This document shows, in pieces, positions 19,495 to 31,900 of a stretch of DNA of 64,000 nucleotides. Each line of letters starts with the position of its first letter. Positions within the stretch are counted from its first letter, which is position 1. The DNA is from Simmondsia chinensis (Eukaryota > Streptophyta > Magnoliopsida > Caryophyllales > Simmondsiaceae), in NCBI GenBank assembly GCA_018398585.1, contig JAGTTD010000018.1, forward strand, positions 3,045,501 to 3,109,500, written 5' to 3'. Below the pieces are notes generated by a model. The model searched no databases and was not told where the DNA came from. It saw nothing but the letters and a program-made list of their open reading frames with translations. The position numbers were made by a program, and so were the translations under genes.

Positions 19495-20005
19495 AATTAG
19501 AAACGACAATGCTTTTTCTAATCCGGCATTGCAGCGCTTCTAATCAGTTTCAATTTAGAAACAAAAAAATTTTCATCTTTAAATTTATATATCTAAATAG
19601 TAGTCTTCCAATAGTGTTATATCATTATTGTAAGTTTGAAAATAGATTCAATTTGAGGACTACACAACAAGAACATGGATATCAATTTCATCTAAAACTC
19701 AATCTTTTTCTCGCTCTCCACGTTCTATTTGATAACCATCTGTTAGGTCAGTCATCCCCCCAACTGTCTTTTATAGTTAAGGATTTATGGAGGCAAGTGG
19801 AGACCTTTTATTTTTTTTTTTTTGATAATTAGCTATACAGTTGCGATACATAGCAGGCAACTCTAATAAGCAAGTCCTGAGTCAACTCATATAATGATGA
19901 GGATCAAAACAACATAACCAATACAAACAGGAATATAAGCAAAAACAGGCAAACACTAAAAGCCTCAATACCACTAGGCAGGGAGGACACGAAAACAGGA
20001 CAAGC
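19495..20005. repeat. 510-bp tandem duplication, copy A
   Basis: Begins in AAATTAGAAACGACAATGC and runs to ACGAAAACAGGACAAGC. The same sequence, about 90% similar by eye, repeats directly as copy B. The second half of each copy is an inverted L1 3' end (T run at about 19810, GATAATTAGCTATACAGTTG, GCAAGTCCTGAGTCAACTC). The duplication therefore arose after an L1 tail inserted. Confidence 0.75.
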
Positions 20006-21505
20006 TTTTTCTAAATTAGAAACAACAACGCTTTTTCTAATCCGGCATTGCGGCGCTTCTAATCAGTTGCAAATTAGAAACGAAAAAATTTTCCTCTCTA
20101 AATATATATATCTAAATAGTAGTTTTCCAATAGTGTTATATCATTATTGTAAGTTTGAAAATAGATTCAATTTGCGAGACTACACAACAAGAACATGGAT
20201 ATCAATTTTATCTAAACCTTAGTATTTTTCTCACTCTCCACGTTCTACTTGATAACCATATGTTGTTGGAAATATAGCGTGTACAACGACAATAGTGCGT
20301 ATGATAATACGTAAAATACTGCTATATATTACCGAAAAATAACCAAAAAATTACAGTAAAATTAACCAAATATTGCTACTGAAAATTCAAAAAAAATAAC
20401 CGAAAATTGCAGTAAAAAAAAAAACTCTTACTGTAAAATAAAACAGTAAAAATATGTTAAAAAAACAGCGTTAGTCTCGGTGTAATGCAATGAAATATAG
20501 CAGTTACGTTGTGTCAAAATAAGCGCAGTCTAATACTGAACACGGCACTGAAATAATACTAGAAGAGGGAAATTGGATTAGAAAATACCGTAGATGCCGT
20601 GCCGTGGGAAGTACCACTGTCCTAAAAGACGATTTCGCCGCTGCTCCGGTGCAAACAGTGATGTTGGCAGCCGTCCTCCAGGATTAACACTGTCCGACCC
20701 TTAACGTGCATTCGTTAATAGTCGGGTAGGAGAAAACGAGAACTTTGCCCAAGAAATTATGAGAAAGGAGGAATGGAAGAAGAGAAGGATGCTCTGTTTT
20801 TGATTGCTTTGTTTGATCACATTAGCTATTCTATTTATAATAAGGCTCAAGCAGTGGAAAATTAGATCTGGAATTAAAGCCCCTAAGCAACGTTTAGAAA
20901 CGGCTAAGTTTAATTACAGCCATATTAAAGTGGCAATGTTCAAAACCGAATCTGAATTTTAAGTGTAGCAGTAATGGCGGTCGTAGTGAACAGTTTTTTT
21001 GCAAAATAAATATACCCGATGAGAAAAATATCACTCACCCCCTCGCCAGAGCACGGCGCGGCGGGCGGGCGGCGGGCGCGCATGTGTGGTTCCCTCCATT
21101 CCTTCACCCAATACTTAATTCAAATAAGTTAAAAATATTTACCCTTATAAACCCAACTACCCCCTCCTAAATTATCAATGTGGGATTGGGAAGTTTGTAA
21201 ACACAATGTGGGATACAACTACCTACACACTTGGACTTAGTTTGTATCATTTTTCTAACATCTGTTAGGTCAGTCATCGCCCTAACTATCTTTTATAGTT
21301 AAGGATTTATGGAGGAAAGTGGAGACTTTTTTTTGATAATTAACGACAGAGTCGTAATATATAGCAGGCAACTCAAATAAGCAAGTCCTAAGTCAACCCA
21401 TATAAGGATGGGGATCAAAACAACAGAACCAATATAAGCAAAAACAGGCAAACATTAAAAGCCTCAACACCACTAGGGAGGAAGGACACGAAAACAGGAC
21501 AAGCC
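20006..21505. repeat. 510-bp tandem duplication, copy B, split by a solo LTR
   Basis: Copy B resumes at AAATTAGAAACAACAACGC, is interrupted at 20263 by the solo LTR, and continues from 21261 (TCTGTTAGGTCAGTCATCG) to ACAGGACAAGCC. Comparison with copy A gives the empty site of the LTR insertion. Confidence 0.75.
20264..21260 (+). mobile_element. Solo LTR (997 bp), probably copia type
   Basis: Termini are TGTTGGAAATATAG and TTTTTCTAACA (inverted TGTTRGAAA). The 5-bp TSD is TATGT (20259-20263) and TCTGT (21261-21265), with one mismatch; the uninterrupted copy A has TCTGT at this place. No gag/pol and no second LTR, hence a solo LTR. Motifs such as CAATGTGGGATACAACTACC near the end and a GC-rich patch at 21050-21080 are of the kind seen in plant copia LTRs. 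Strand is assigned by the usual TGTTGG start. Confidence 0.8.
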
Positions 21506-21529
21506 AAAGATAGGAAAATAGGTAATTAC

Positions 21530-22765
21530 CGGCTAAGTTTAGAAACCGTTGCTCCTAACGCTACTACCAGCTCCGACCGGGGTCCCAGCGAACATGACTC
21601 GATCTAGGAGCGAGACCCTCCGATACATCCGAGGACTGGATGTATGGATCCTAGTTTTGATAATCGGAGTGCTGAACACGTTACGCTACATGTTAACCAC
21701 CGGATTATTGGTAGATGGCCCTTGGTTATGCAGTCTCCTTACTCGCCTGTCTTTCGCGTTCCACCCCGTGTCTTTGAGCAGCTGAATGCTCCATAGTGCC
21801 AGGTTAACAGACCGTATGTTAGATCGCAACTGCTTCTACCTTGGGTTGATGACAGTGAAGCCAGATCAGATGGGCTGCAAATCCAGAGCACACCTCAAGC
21901 AGATCAAATTCTAAACACTAATAATGACTACGAGTCTGAGTCGTCGGGTCCAACCTTCCCACCGGGTTTTGAACCTATGAGCGATCGTAGTCATGTCGAG
22001 AACACGGATATATGTGTTAATCTGGCTCATGATTTCGAGGAAACTTCTAAGGTAGGGGAAAGGAGAACAAGAAGAGAAAGGTAGAGGCGCCAAGAACCTA
22101 GTAGTAGTGGTTCTAAAAGGGATCGCAAGGCTCTCAAGCGTTGGAAGAAAGAGCAAGAGAAATGGAACTTTCAAGCGTTCTTTAAGAATATGACTCCTGA
22201 TAGCAGGGGAAAGACAATGCCTGAAAAATTAACCAAGGCCAAAGAGAAGAAAAAGACTCGAAACAAGAATAAGAAATGCTTTACAGCTGAGCAACTGCTT
22301 AAGGGGAAACGCACTTGGGAGAAAGGAAAATCGTTAGGGTTGACATTTGATGGGGATGAATCCCTTATGGTTGAGCTGCTTGCAGGAATGGGCTAAGCTT
22401 TTGGTGTCGCTTGTTCTCAAGTCTTGTGTTTCTGGTCGCTTCTTTCTGCTCTCTCCAGCTCCGATTTTTGCCCCTGTTCTGCTGCGTCTCCTCCTCCAGT
22501 TTTTGGTTTTTGCTCCTTGTCCCTGCTTTTCTCTTTTTGGCCCTCGTCTTCCTTTTTTGTGTTGCGCTGGTTGTCTGTTTTTTTGTTGCCTCCTATTTTT
22601 TCCTGTTTTTTTGCTCTGTTTCCGTTTTGCCCCTCCCCTGTTTTTGTCTTTTCCAGGTCTTGTTTTGTCTGGTCTTTCTCCTTCTCTTCGGAGGTGTTTG
22701 GGCTCGCTCTGTCGAGGCCCGGTATTGTCCTTCGGCTTCGTTGATATTTATCAAAAAAAAAGGAT
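21530..22765 (+). mobile_element. L1-derived element: ORF1 C-terminus joined directly to 3' UTR (copy 2)
   Basis: A nearly open plus frame from about 21692 to 22396 encodes an ORF1-like C-terminal part. It contains GPTFPPGFEP (a landmark of plant L1 ORF1 ends), a Lys/Arg-rich region, FTAEQLLKGKRTWEKGKSLG and the ending GDESLMVELLAGMG before the stop. A pyrimidine-rich 3' UTR follows at once and ends TTGATATTTATCAAAAAAAAA. The ORF2 endonuclease and reverse transcriptase expected after ORF1 are absent. The same join occurs at 6621-7330 and 35406-36640. Confidence 0.65.
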
Positions 22766-23190
22766 AGTCAAGCCCATAAGCACTCAACGTAATCAGATTA
22801 TAACCATCAAAACCCAGCCCTATTCTTTCTGCCATCTCCAAAGTGCGCTATGCAGCAAAGATCTTACCGGCATCTTTAATACTGTTGCCCCTTTTCCCCA
22901 GATTCTTCTTTTTTCTTGTGTCGAAGAGGCCTTTGCTGATCTCTTCTTTGCTAGAGGAAAGTGGGGACTGAGCCTAGAGTTTGAAGAATATGAGCTTCCC
23001 ATTAAAACTCGTCTTTAATAAGGTGTACACCTTACGTACCACATTCTACGGAGATGAACTTAAACTCATACTTTAATTATCACTATATTAAGTTGGGAAC
23101 CTGAAAAACAACTTCACCAAAATAATTTCAAATCCTGGGTGGTGTTGTACTTGACATTTCTTATTTTTTAAAGGATTATTAACACCAAAT
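22766..23190. other. Unassigned stretch
   Basis: The frame 22347-23018 is open through the C-poor L1 3' UTR into this stretch, but this is a composition effect. No domain or repeat was recognised. Confidence 0.3.
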
Positions 23191-23194
23191 GCCT

Positions 23195-23975
23195 TGTAAT
23201 TTATTCAGTATACCAATTTAGTTATTTTACTTTTAATCGTGTCAATTTAGTTGAAGGATTAGTGCATTATCTATCTTGTGTATTAGTAGCAATGTCCAGG
23301 TAGTATATTATTTGTTTCGAGTTAGATGGCTTGGCATTGCTTTTGTTTCCGGGCTTTGTATCCCACTATTGGAAAATGTTCTTTTATAATTTACACGGTT
23401 TGTAATTAATATGTTATCTGTTAGACCAGCTTTCAAAATGTCACATCATCTTTTTAGCTGCCATATGATCTTTTTGACAGTCATGTCATTATTCCCGGCA
23501 CCTGTAATATAACTGATGCCCATCCTTCCTCCCCCCCCCCCCCCCCCCCCCCCCCCCAAAATGTTGCCATCCTTGAATCTTTTTCAAATTATATTGCCTT
23601 CATAATTTCATTTGCTGAATATTATGTCATTTTAATGGATTTTGTGTTGTTAACAACAAACGTTTTTACTATTCCCATAGTATCGATTTAGTCCATTTAC
23701 TTGTAATTATGTCAACTTCGTTTTATGCCAAAATGGACACTAATTAGTTCACGACATAACTTTTAATAATCCGGTCACAAGTGGATTTAAATTGGATCAA
23801 TAGGTGGAATTAGATTACTTGCATCTAATATGACTGGCCCATTAAAAATTTTGTCATTATTTTAACTTTAATTACACTACATGACTAAATTGACATAATG
23901 TCAAATGTGAAAAAAGTAAATTGACTTAATTAAAAATAAAATAACTAATTTAGTATAATGATAAAGAATAAATAT
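23195..23975. repeat. Inverted-repeat (MITE-like) element
   Basis: The left arm (about 23200-23265: CAGTATACCAATTTAGTTA, TTTTACTTTTAATCGTGTC) is the reverse complement, with mismatches, of the right arm (about 23890-23970: AAATAAAATAACTAATTTAG, TATAATG). The arms are about 70-80 bp and the loop holds a C run at 23530-23567. TSD not resolved. Confidence 0.5.
23530..23567. repeat. Poly(C) tract (about 36 bases)
   Basis: Uninterrupted C run between CATCCTTCCT and AAAATGTTGCC. Long C/G homopolymers are rare in plant DNA and error-prone in sequencing, so the length should be treated with caution. Confidence 0.8.
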
Positions 23976-23999
23976 TTTATATAAATAATATAGGTGGGA

Positions 24000-24640
24000 A
24001 ATCCAACCTGACCTGGAAAACCAATAAACAGTTTGGAATCGGACCAAAAATTTGTTTTTAATAAGTGAACTTGAAGTTGAAATGACCCAACCCGTTTTCT
24101 ACCTAACCCAAAAATAACTCGATATTCAAGTTGACCCTACCCCTCTCACTATTGATTCAGAAAAAAAACTAGTCCCAAAATGACCTAAACTTTAACCCTA
24201 CTTGACCTCAAGCCCAAATTAAGGAAAGATCTTTAAATGCAATGGTAATTATTACTTATCAGGAGTAAAATTAAACTTCATAAGAGATTATTAAACACCT
24301 ATGTTAATAATATAATAATAAAATATTTTTGAAATATAAGTTAAATTTTTTTTGAATAGTTTATATCTCGAAGGTTACCAAATAGTATAATTATAAGGAC
24401 CTGAAACCCAAACAATCCAATCCAATATTTACCCGAATCCAAAACGACCCAAAATTAAAGTGACTCAAACCTAAAACAACTTGACCTTAACCCAACCCGA
24501 TTCGAGTGTAGGAATAAACCAAATGTAACCCGAACCTGAACGGGTTAGACTTAACCAATCATACCCAAGTTTATTGTAAATCCGAAAAGACATAAACTTG
24601 AATAGGTACATTCAAATAGATCCAATCGAGATGGCCCGAT
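24000..24640. repeat. Degenerate GACCCGA/AACCCGA-rich repeat block
   Basis: Many degenerate copies of AACCCGA, GACCCAA and similar in one orientation (CCAACCCGTTTTCTACC, CTTAACCCAACCCGATTCG), like the block at 13640-14025. No TIRs were found. Confidence 0.5.
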
Positions 24641-25279
24641 TGCCAACTCTAATAAATAAGGCAAGTATTTTTGGTGAATTTTTTACCCAATTGGCATAGT
24701 TTTGAAAAAAAAATTACCAAAATAGCATACTTTCAAAAATATTTACCAAAATGGCACCATTTACTATAGCACGTTCAACATACGCCGTTTGTAACGGCGT
24801 ACGTCCAGTGAACAATATATATATGTTTTTTTTAACTGAAGTACAACTAATTTGTATTCTAAAAATTAATACATTAAAACTATTTTACATAAATAATTTA
24901 AAACTTTTTAAAAAAAGTATATTAACATCATCATGACATTGTATGTGTCATCTTTTTTATTGTCATGTCATCTACCACATATTCTTTTTGGTTGTCATGT
25001 TATTTTTTTGACTAATTGTCTTGGTCACTTATAAATAGTTAATACCTTTCATGGTTCTTTTTCTAAATAATACTTTTTTTCTTGATCATTTTTGCAAAGT
25101 ATGTTGCCCTTACGGTGTATAATATCATTTTTAAAAACTTTCACCATTTATATTTTCATCCAAAAAGTAATAAATTTTCATGTATATAATATTGGCACAA
25201 CAAAAATTTAACGAGTACCTAAATAATAAAATGACCCCTATATATTATCGTTATTATTCACTGTATTAAATATAGTCTT

Positions 25280-25485
25280 CAACCAAAGAGGGCATCAACA
25301 CGCCATCACCGGATCTCATTAAAACTCTGAAGTCAAGCGTGCTTGGGCGAGAGCAGTAACATGATGGATGGCCTCCTTGAAAACAGTCTCTCTTCAAGTT
25401 AACACCCTGAAGGGGGAAGGCTGCGCACATCCGACCCCCCCAGACCCTGTGTAGGTGGGAGTCCTTAAGGCACTAGGTATGTCCC
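25280..25485 (+). repeat. 5S rRNA-headed SINE with 16-bp TSD
   Basis: TSD TATTAAATATAGTCTT at 25264-25279 and 25486-25501. The head runs ACCAAAGAGGGCATCAACAC through AAGCGTGCTTGGGCGAGAG, but the C-box region is altered (GATGGATGGCCTCC) and the 5S 3' end and junction are deleted. The tail is complete to GGCACTAGGTATG. It inserted in the loop of the foldback element. Confidence 0.9.
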
Positions 25486-25555
25486 TATTAAATATAGTCT
25501 TTAGGGTACCATTGGGACATTGGGAATGTATCTTGCTTTCTATTTACTATATTTA

Positions 25556-25715
25556 CACTACAACAAAAAAGATAGATTCTCGGCGCTTTTTTTGCAATTC
25601 TGGGCGCAAAAAAGCTCCGAGAATTTCATTATCGGCGCTTAGGACAAGCGCCGAGAAAGAAAACGCCGAGAAATAAAAGCGCCGATATTTTTCGGCGTTT
25701 TTTAATGTCGAGATT
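25556..25715. promoter_or_regulatory. CACTA left TIR and subterminal repeats
   Basis: The TIR CACTACAACAAAAAAG is followed by about seven CGCCGAGAA-like units in both orientations (for example CAAGCGCCGAGAAAG and AACGCCGAGAAATAAAAGCG). Family knowledge: such subterminal arrays are the sites where TNPA-type proteins bind CACTA ends. Confidence 0.8.
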
Positions 25716-25801
25716 TTTTGAGTTTTTTAAATACCCTATTTTCACTTTTTAGCATGGATATTTTACAAACAGCCTGTATTACCTATTTATTTGTGCATAT
25801 T

Positions 25802-25805
<4 letters not shown>

Positions 25806-25893
<88 letters not shown>
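25806..25893. repeat. (CA)n(TA)n compound microsatellite
   Basis: About 34 CA units followed by about 9 TA units, inside the CACTA element's non-coding left end. Likely highly variable in length. Confidence 0.9.
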
Positions 25894-25894
<1 letters not shown>

Positions 25895-26118
25895 CACAAA
25901 ATTACTTAATAAAAAAATATCAACTAAACTGATAAATTTTTCATAAGACTCCGAATTCGACAATCAAAATATTCAACATTGTCAATGTACTTTGATAGTT
26001 CAACACAAAATTTGAGATTTTTTCCACTCCAAATATCAACGTAATTAATCTAATAACCAAAAAAAAAAAAAAAATACAATGCTAACTTAGTCAAGTACAT
26101 TCTTCACAAATATATCAA

Positions 26119-28719
26119 TCAACTGAATGAGCTTGGCGTGCTTGGAGATGCAAAAAAATTTGAGGGTTCACCGTCACCTGATCCCGATTCATCTCTACCC
26201 TGTATAGACAATACAATAATAACATTACTTATATACAAAATATCAATCTACTAGTTTACTATCACATAAATCAATAACAATGAGCACATGAAATCATTTA
26301 TCGGAACCCGTCAACTCTCAAGTGTCCACAATCCCTTTTGGAAGGGAAGTAGGAGTAGATAGAGGGAGGCATAGGTTGTGCTGCATCTCATGACTTCCAT
26401 ATTATGTGATTGCCACCTATTTAGCTTGCCCTCCATTCTCATTTCTATCTAGTATGTGCTTGAAGCAAATGAAGAGTCTGCAACATCTTAAGGCGACAAT
26501 ATAGCACATGAGATTCTACTCTCTGCCACATCTTGCAAAGCACAACACACATGATTCAACTTATATCTTGTTGTCTAAAGTTAGGCTATTCCTCATATGG
26601 GAAAAATTAAAAGAGGATTATCAATGAAGATATGAGAGAAAAGATTTAGTAGAAGAAGTGTCAAAACATCCAAAAACCAAACCATCTTATCAAGCAGCAA
26701 GACAAGCATATCTAATCCAAAATTTTGCTTCACATGGTAAATTCATATAGTTTCCCAAAAATATCAACCCCAATGCCGCCTTTTGTCTCAATCATTCACA
26801 TCATCAATTTCATTATTTACAAAGGATTAGAAAGGCAATTATTTGCATTATCGTACAAACAAATACAAATTAAATAGATTATCTTACCGGATCAGCAACC
26901 GCAGTAATAATTGCTCGACCTTCTGCTATCATTTCATATGATGCTTGGCCAGAAGAAACAGCATCATAGATGGGTAGGAGCCTTCTCATTTGATGCTTTA
27001 CATTGGCCAATTCTATTTTCATATTTTGTAATTCGGCATGATCACCGGTACGGTCGAGTCCCTTTTTCTTTAGTTCACCCCTGACTCCGTATATATCACT
27101 CCTCTTCACGCCAAATCCATAGCCTACCGCTCGATAGCCCGGATTTTTCTGTTCATACATTAGCTCTGTAAATACTTCCTCCTCGATTTCTGATTGAGGT
27201 CTGGAAGAAGATCCAAGTCGAGCCTCAACTATTTCTCTAGTTGTATCCTAAAAAGAAGAGAAAAAGACATTAAATACATTTAAATTAAAAGAAATGTGAG
27301 ATAATAATAAAACCCACCATAAATTCTTGTGAAACCGTGTTCTCAAAAAAGCCACCACTTTTCTTGGTATGAATTTCCTGGTAAAACTCTATACTGGTGG
27401 GCTTCCTCCCTTTGTTAATTTCCTACAATCAACACGTCAACATAAGTCTTAACTAATTTAACAGGTAGATACTAATAGTACACTAAACATATACTGAAAT
27501 CCTTACAAAACTATCTCTTTTATTCGCATAACTTGTTGAACCAGTCGTGTGAAACTGACTCTGCTGAGCACGTGCTTCTTTGCCGCATTTACTCTTCTCC
27601 TGACATTGGAAATCAACATCAATCCAAGAAAAACTTTACATTCATAATCAATATCAATCTGCTTCCCCCTTTTTGACCAATCAAAAATTACTTAAAAAGA
27701 AATTATTTTACCTTGCCTTGTGGAGAAAACCAAAAATGTACCAAAGTTATCCATTGGTCATGATTAACTCCTCGTGGCACTGTTGCAATAACTTCAGCCT
27801 CAGTTTTGTTCCCTTGGCAATATTGCGCTTTCAAACTTGTCTTATAACCCCTCCACATTTTGCCAAGATGCTGTAGTATTGATTTACCAATCAATACATC
27901 ACTGGGCATTAAAAATTTCCCCTAAAACATAAAATCTAACAATAATGTCACAAAAAGGCAAGGGAATAGTAAGAGGCATAAAGCAGTAGTTGTACTAGTA
28001 AGAGAGCAACCACATTTCAGTGCTATATCCAAATTTCACTCGAACAGTAAAATTTGATAGAAGAACCTATTGCCAATTATACTATTGAATTAAATTAATA
28101 CAATTAAGAGTATAAAACCTTAATTAATACAATGATAAAGTTTAAAAACTTCAGATATACATATTATATCATATATATAAAGTAAACTTCAGACATAAAT
28201 AATACTTACTCGAATAACTTCAATAGCTTCTGCTTTGTATTGGTCATTCATCATACGCCAATCTCTTACTCCGAGCGGACAAAACCGTCCCCTTTTTGCA
28301 ACCTCTCCAATAAACCGGATCAACAAATCGCCACCCTTTCTAATTGGTTGGCGTAGGTCATTGAACCGCACAATAATTCTTACACCTTCAGGAAGATGCC
28401 ATACTTCCTTAACTGGTATCGTCCTTAAGGTACTCAAGTTACCTTGGCCATCTATTAACGATTAAGATATACCATTACTTTTCTAATTGATTGAAAAATT
28501 ATTACCATAATTAATGCTATAAAATTGAAAACATTTACCGGTAAGTTGAAGTAGCTCCCTCTCATCAAATGGCACGTCAGTGGACCAAACACCAACTTCC
28601 CTCATTGGTCCCTCTGCTTGAGATGTTGACGGTCTTGGCTGACTGTCATCACCTCCTTCCTGTTCCGGTGTTGCTGTTGAGGACTGCACTGATTTGCCAC
28701 TTCTAAAAAACCTCCTCAT
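26119..28719 (-). CDS. TNPA-like / plant transposase (Ptta/En/Spm, Transposase_24) gene of the CACTA element
   Basis: Seven exons are inferred from GT/AG borders: 28719-28539, 28451-28210, 27921-27712, 27599-27507, 27422-27318, 27247-26888 and 26199-26119. They sum to 1,272 nt, an exact multiple of three, with no internal stop (423 residues). The protein starts MRRFFRSGKS with a Ser/Gln/Pro-rich region. Its conserved core has VWHLPEGVRIIVRFND, a GRFCPLGVRDWR block, QHLGKMWRGYKTSLK and a VPRGV-DQW block (the PF03004 pattern). It then has a coiled-coil-like segment (about residues 340-380, LQNMKIELANVKHQMRRL) and the end ASPSTPSSFS. Family role: binding the subterminal repeats and helping TNP2 in transposition. 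The start is the first ATG of the open frame. Exons were predicted by eye. Confidence 0.85.
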
Positions 28720-28979
28720 TGTGAATCAAAGCTTTTCCAAAAATAAAAGAATTAGTAGATGTATAATAGAACTTACAAAAATAAAATGAGAAGCAAATAT
28801 GTTCCGTAAAATAAATAATCAATAATGAAACAAAGATCATGGACAAAATGAAACAACACGTACAAAAGAAAACTAACATACATGGACAAAATGAAACAAC
28901 ACGTACAAAAGAAAACTAACATACATGGACAAAATAAAACAACACGTAACATTATTTCACAACTCTAAAAAAACGAAGA

Positions 28980-31900
28980 TCAAATCTCGCCTAGATCATA
29001 CAAGTCCCTAGGTTTAGTCTTAATGACATGATACCATCCCTTTTGCATCTCATCTTGAATATAGAAAATTTGCTTTGCTTGAGATGAGATGAGATGACAA
29101 ATGGATCATCTTTCAACAATCGACCCGTATGCATCAACTTAAAGAAGTTCACACAAGCACCATCATTTCTAAATGTTCTTAAGCTCCTATTTATATCTAC
29201 CCAATTACAACGAAAAATGACAACTTTATAACTCTCATAATAGTCTAGTTCATAAATGTCTGTCAATTTGCTATAGTAAACTTGTCCATCAGCTACGACC
29301 ATGACCCCAGAATTTTGTGTCCTCATATAGCGTTCACGATCTTCTGTATGAAACTTGTATCCATTAAGGACAAAGCCCTTCATTCTTTTAGCATACTGAT
29401 TTAGCCCATCAGCTAAAGCCCTTCTCAATCGGCCTTTTTCGGTAGTTGCATCAATTTTGTGCACCTTAATAGAATAAAAGGTAGTATCAAAATTAATGGT
29501 GAACATATAATATCAACTTCAACATCGAATAAAATATACTAACTTGGTTTTGAAGCCACTCAGAAAACTCTTCAACAATCCACTGATTTTCTAATGTTGC
29601 ATTAGATCGACCTCTATGGAAATATGCTCGTCGTTTTTCACTTAAAAATTTACTATAATAAGGAAATTATTAGTAGGTTGAACAAAAATAGTTAATATTG
29701 ACAAAGCTTCTTCTATTAACACTTACTCACGAAGTTCCTTGATTTCATCTAGCTGAAGTAGCACATAACGATGCGCTTGTTCCTTACTTCTCACATCAAG
29801 GCGAACAATTTTCTCTTTTCCAATTGCACGACCCCCAGAGTTTAACAAGTATTTACCCATACTTGAACCATTATCATCATTTCTTTTAGGTCTATTAAAA
29901 ATGGTCGTAGCACCTTCTAAGTATCTAGAACAAAATGTAATAGTCTCCTCCATGATGTAGCTTTCAGCAATGGACCCTTCTGGCCGCGCCTGGTTACTTA
30001 CGTATGCTTTCAAATGGGACAGATACCTTTATTACATAAATATAAATAACACTTGAGATCAATTACTGGATTCCAAATATAAGAGATAAAAGTAAATGAA
30101 GCATTATCGGCTAACCTTTCAATCGGATACATCCATCTATAGTGAACAGGCCCACCAAGCTTAGCCTCCTCTACTAAATGAATTAGTAGATGAACCATGA
30201 CTGTGAAAAATATAGGTAGAAATTCCATCTCCATCTCACAAAGTGTAAGAATAATGTTCGATTGTTGAAGATCGAGCATATTTGGGTCGAGGGTCGTAGA
30301 ACACAAGTATTTGAAAAAGGAAGACAAGTCCGAAAGCAACTCAATGACTTGTGTGGCATTGGATGCTCGTAAAGCTACAGGAAGAATATCTTGCATAAGA
30401 ACATGGTTGTCATGACTCTTAAGGTTTAAGAGTTTTCTTTGTTTCAACTTCACACATCTAGAGATGTTAGATCCATATCCATCTGGGACCCTAAGTTTCT
30501 GTAGAACTCTTAGAAACCGTTCTTTATCATTTGAAGACATATAGTAAGAAGCTGGAGACATGTACGGATCTCTATTAGGATGAGGTTGTAGCCAAAGATG
30601 TGGCTTTATGTTCCTTTCTTCAAGGGCTCTTCTTGCCTTTTCATCATCTCTAGTCTTTCTCTCCATATGTAATAGCGTTCCTAGAACATTATCACACACA
30701 TTTTTCTCTATGTGCATGACATCTAGATTATGTCGAAGGAGATTGTACTCCCAATATGGCAAGTCAAAAAATATGCTTTTTTTCTTCCAAAGCACTTCCT
30801 GATTGTCCACTCTTTCTATTGAACTGTCTATGTGGTGCCTTTCTCTTTTCTTCTTACTAGTCTTTTGGGTTTTTCCGTACTTGTAACGAACTTGTTCTTG
30901 TGCTTTCAAGATATCAGTCCCTGATGCCGGAGTAGGAGCACAAGCATACTCCATTGTCCCATCAAACAATTGACTCTGAGATCGAAAAGGGTGATTATTA
31001 GGTAACCATTTACGGTGTCCATTAAAGCAAATCTTGCCCCCAAACTTATAAGAATGTGTATGTTCAGTGCAATAAGGACAAGCTGTGTAGCCCTTTGTAC
31101 TCCAACCAGGCAACATAGCATATGCAGGAAAGTCATTGATAGTCCACATTATAGCCCCTTGCATCTTAAAGTTTTGTCCACTATAGGCATCATATGCATC
31201 AATACCTTCCCATAACAATTTCAACTCATGCAGCAATGGTTGTAGGTACACATCAATGTCAAGTCCAGGGCCCGATTTCCCAGGAATAATCGAAGAAAGA
31301 ATGAATGACGATTGCTTCATACATAGCCATGGGGGCAAGTTGCACGGGATCAACACCACTGGCCATGTACTATAAGTAGTATTCATAAGACGGTACGGAT
31401 TGAAGCCGTCACTAGCAAGACCAAGCCTAACACTACGAGGATCTGAAGAAAACTCCGGATACCGAGCATCAAATGCCCTCCAAGCTAAGCCATCTGCAGG
31501 ATGCCTTAATTTCCCATCCTTCAAACGGTCTATCTCATGCCATCTCATATCTTCGGCTGTTTTAGATGACATGTATAATCTTTTGAGCCTTGAAATCAAA
31601 GAAAAATACCGCATAACCTTAGCGGGCTCTCCTTTCTTGGTTGACATAGTTTCATCACTACAACTGTCATCTTCCTTACCCTTAACTGTCTTCCATCTTG
31701 AGGTACCGCATGTATGACAACTCTCTTTTTCAGACATTTCACCCCAATACAACATACAATTATTTGGACAAGCATGAATCTTTTCATATCCAAGACCCAA
31801 CTCATTGATCATTTTCTGAGCTTCATAATAAGATGATGGAAATACCATAATTTGGGAAAATGCATCAACAAGAAGTCTTAGCAACATCGTGAAGGACTCA

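Noticed and set aside
22347..23018. 223-codon frame as a Cys/Leu/Phe-rich membrane protein
   Set aside because: It overlaps the pyrimidine-rich 3' UTR of an L1-derived element. All three forward frames are open there for compositional reasons.
25718..25909. 63-codon frame with a long Thr-His repeat
   Set aside because: Translation of a (CA)n(TA)n microsatellite in the CACTA non-coding end.
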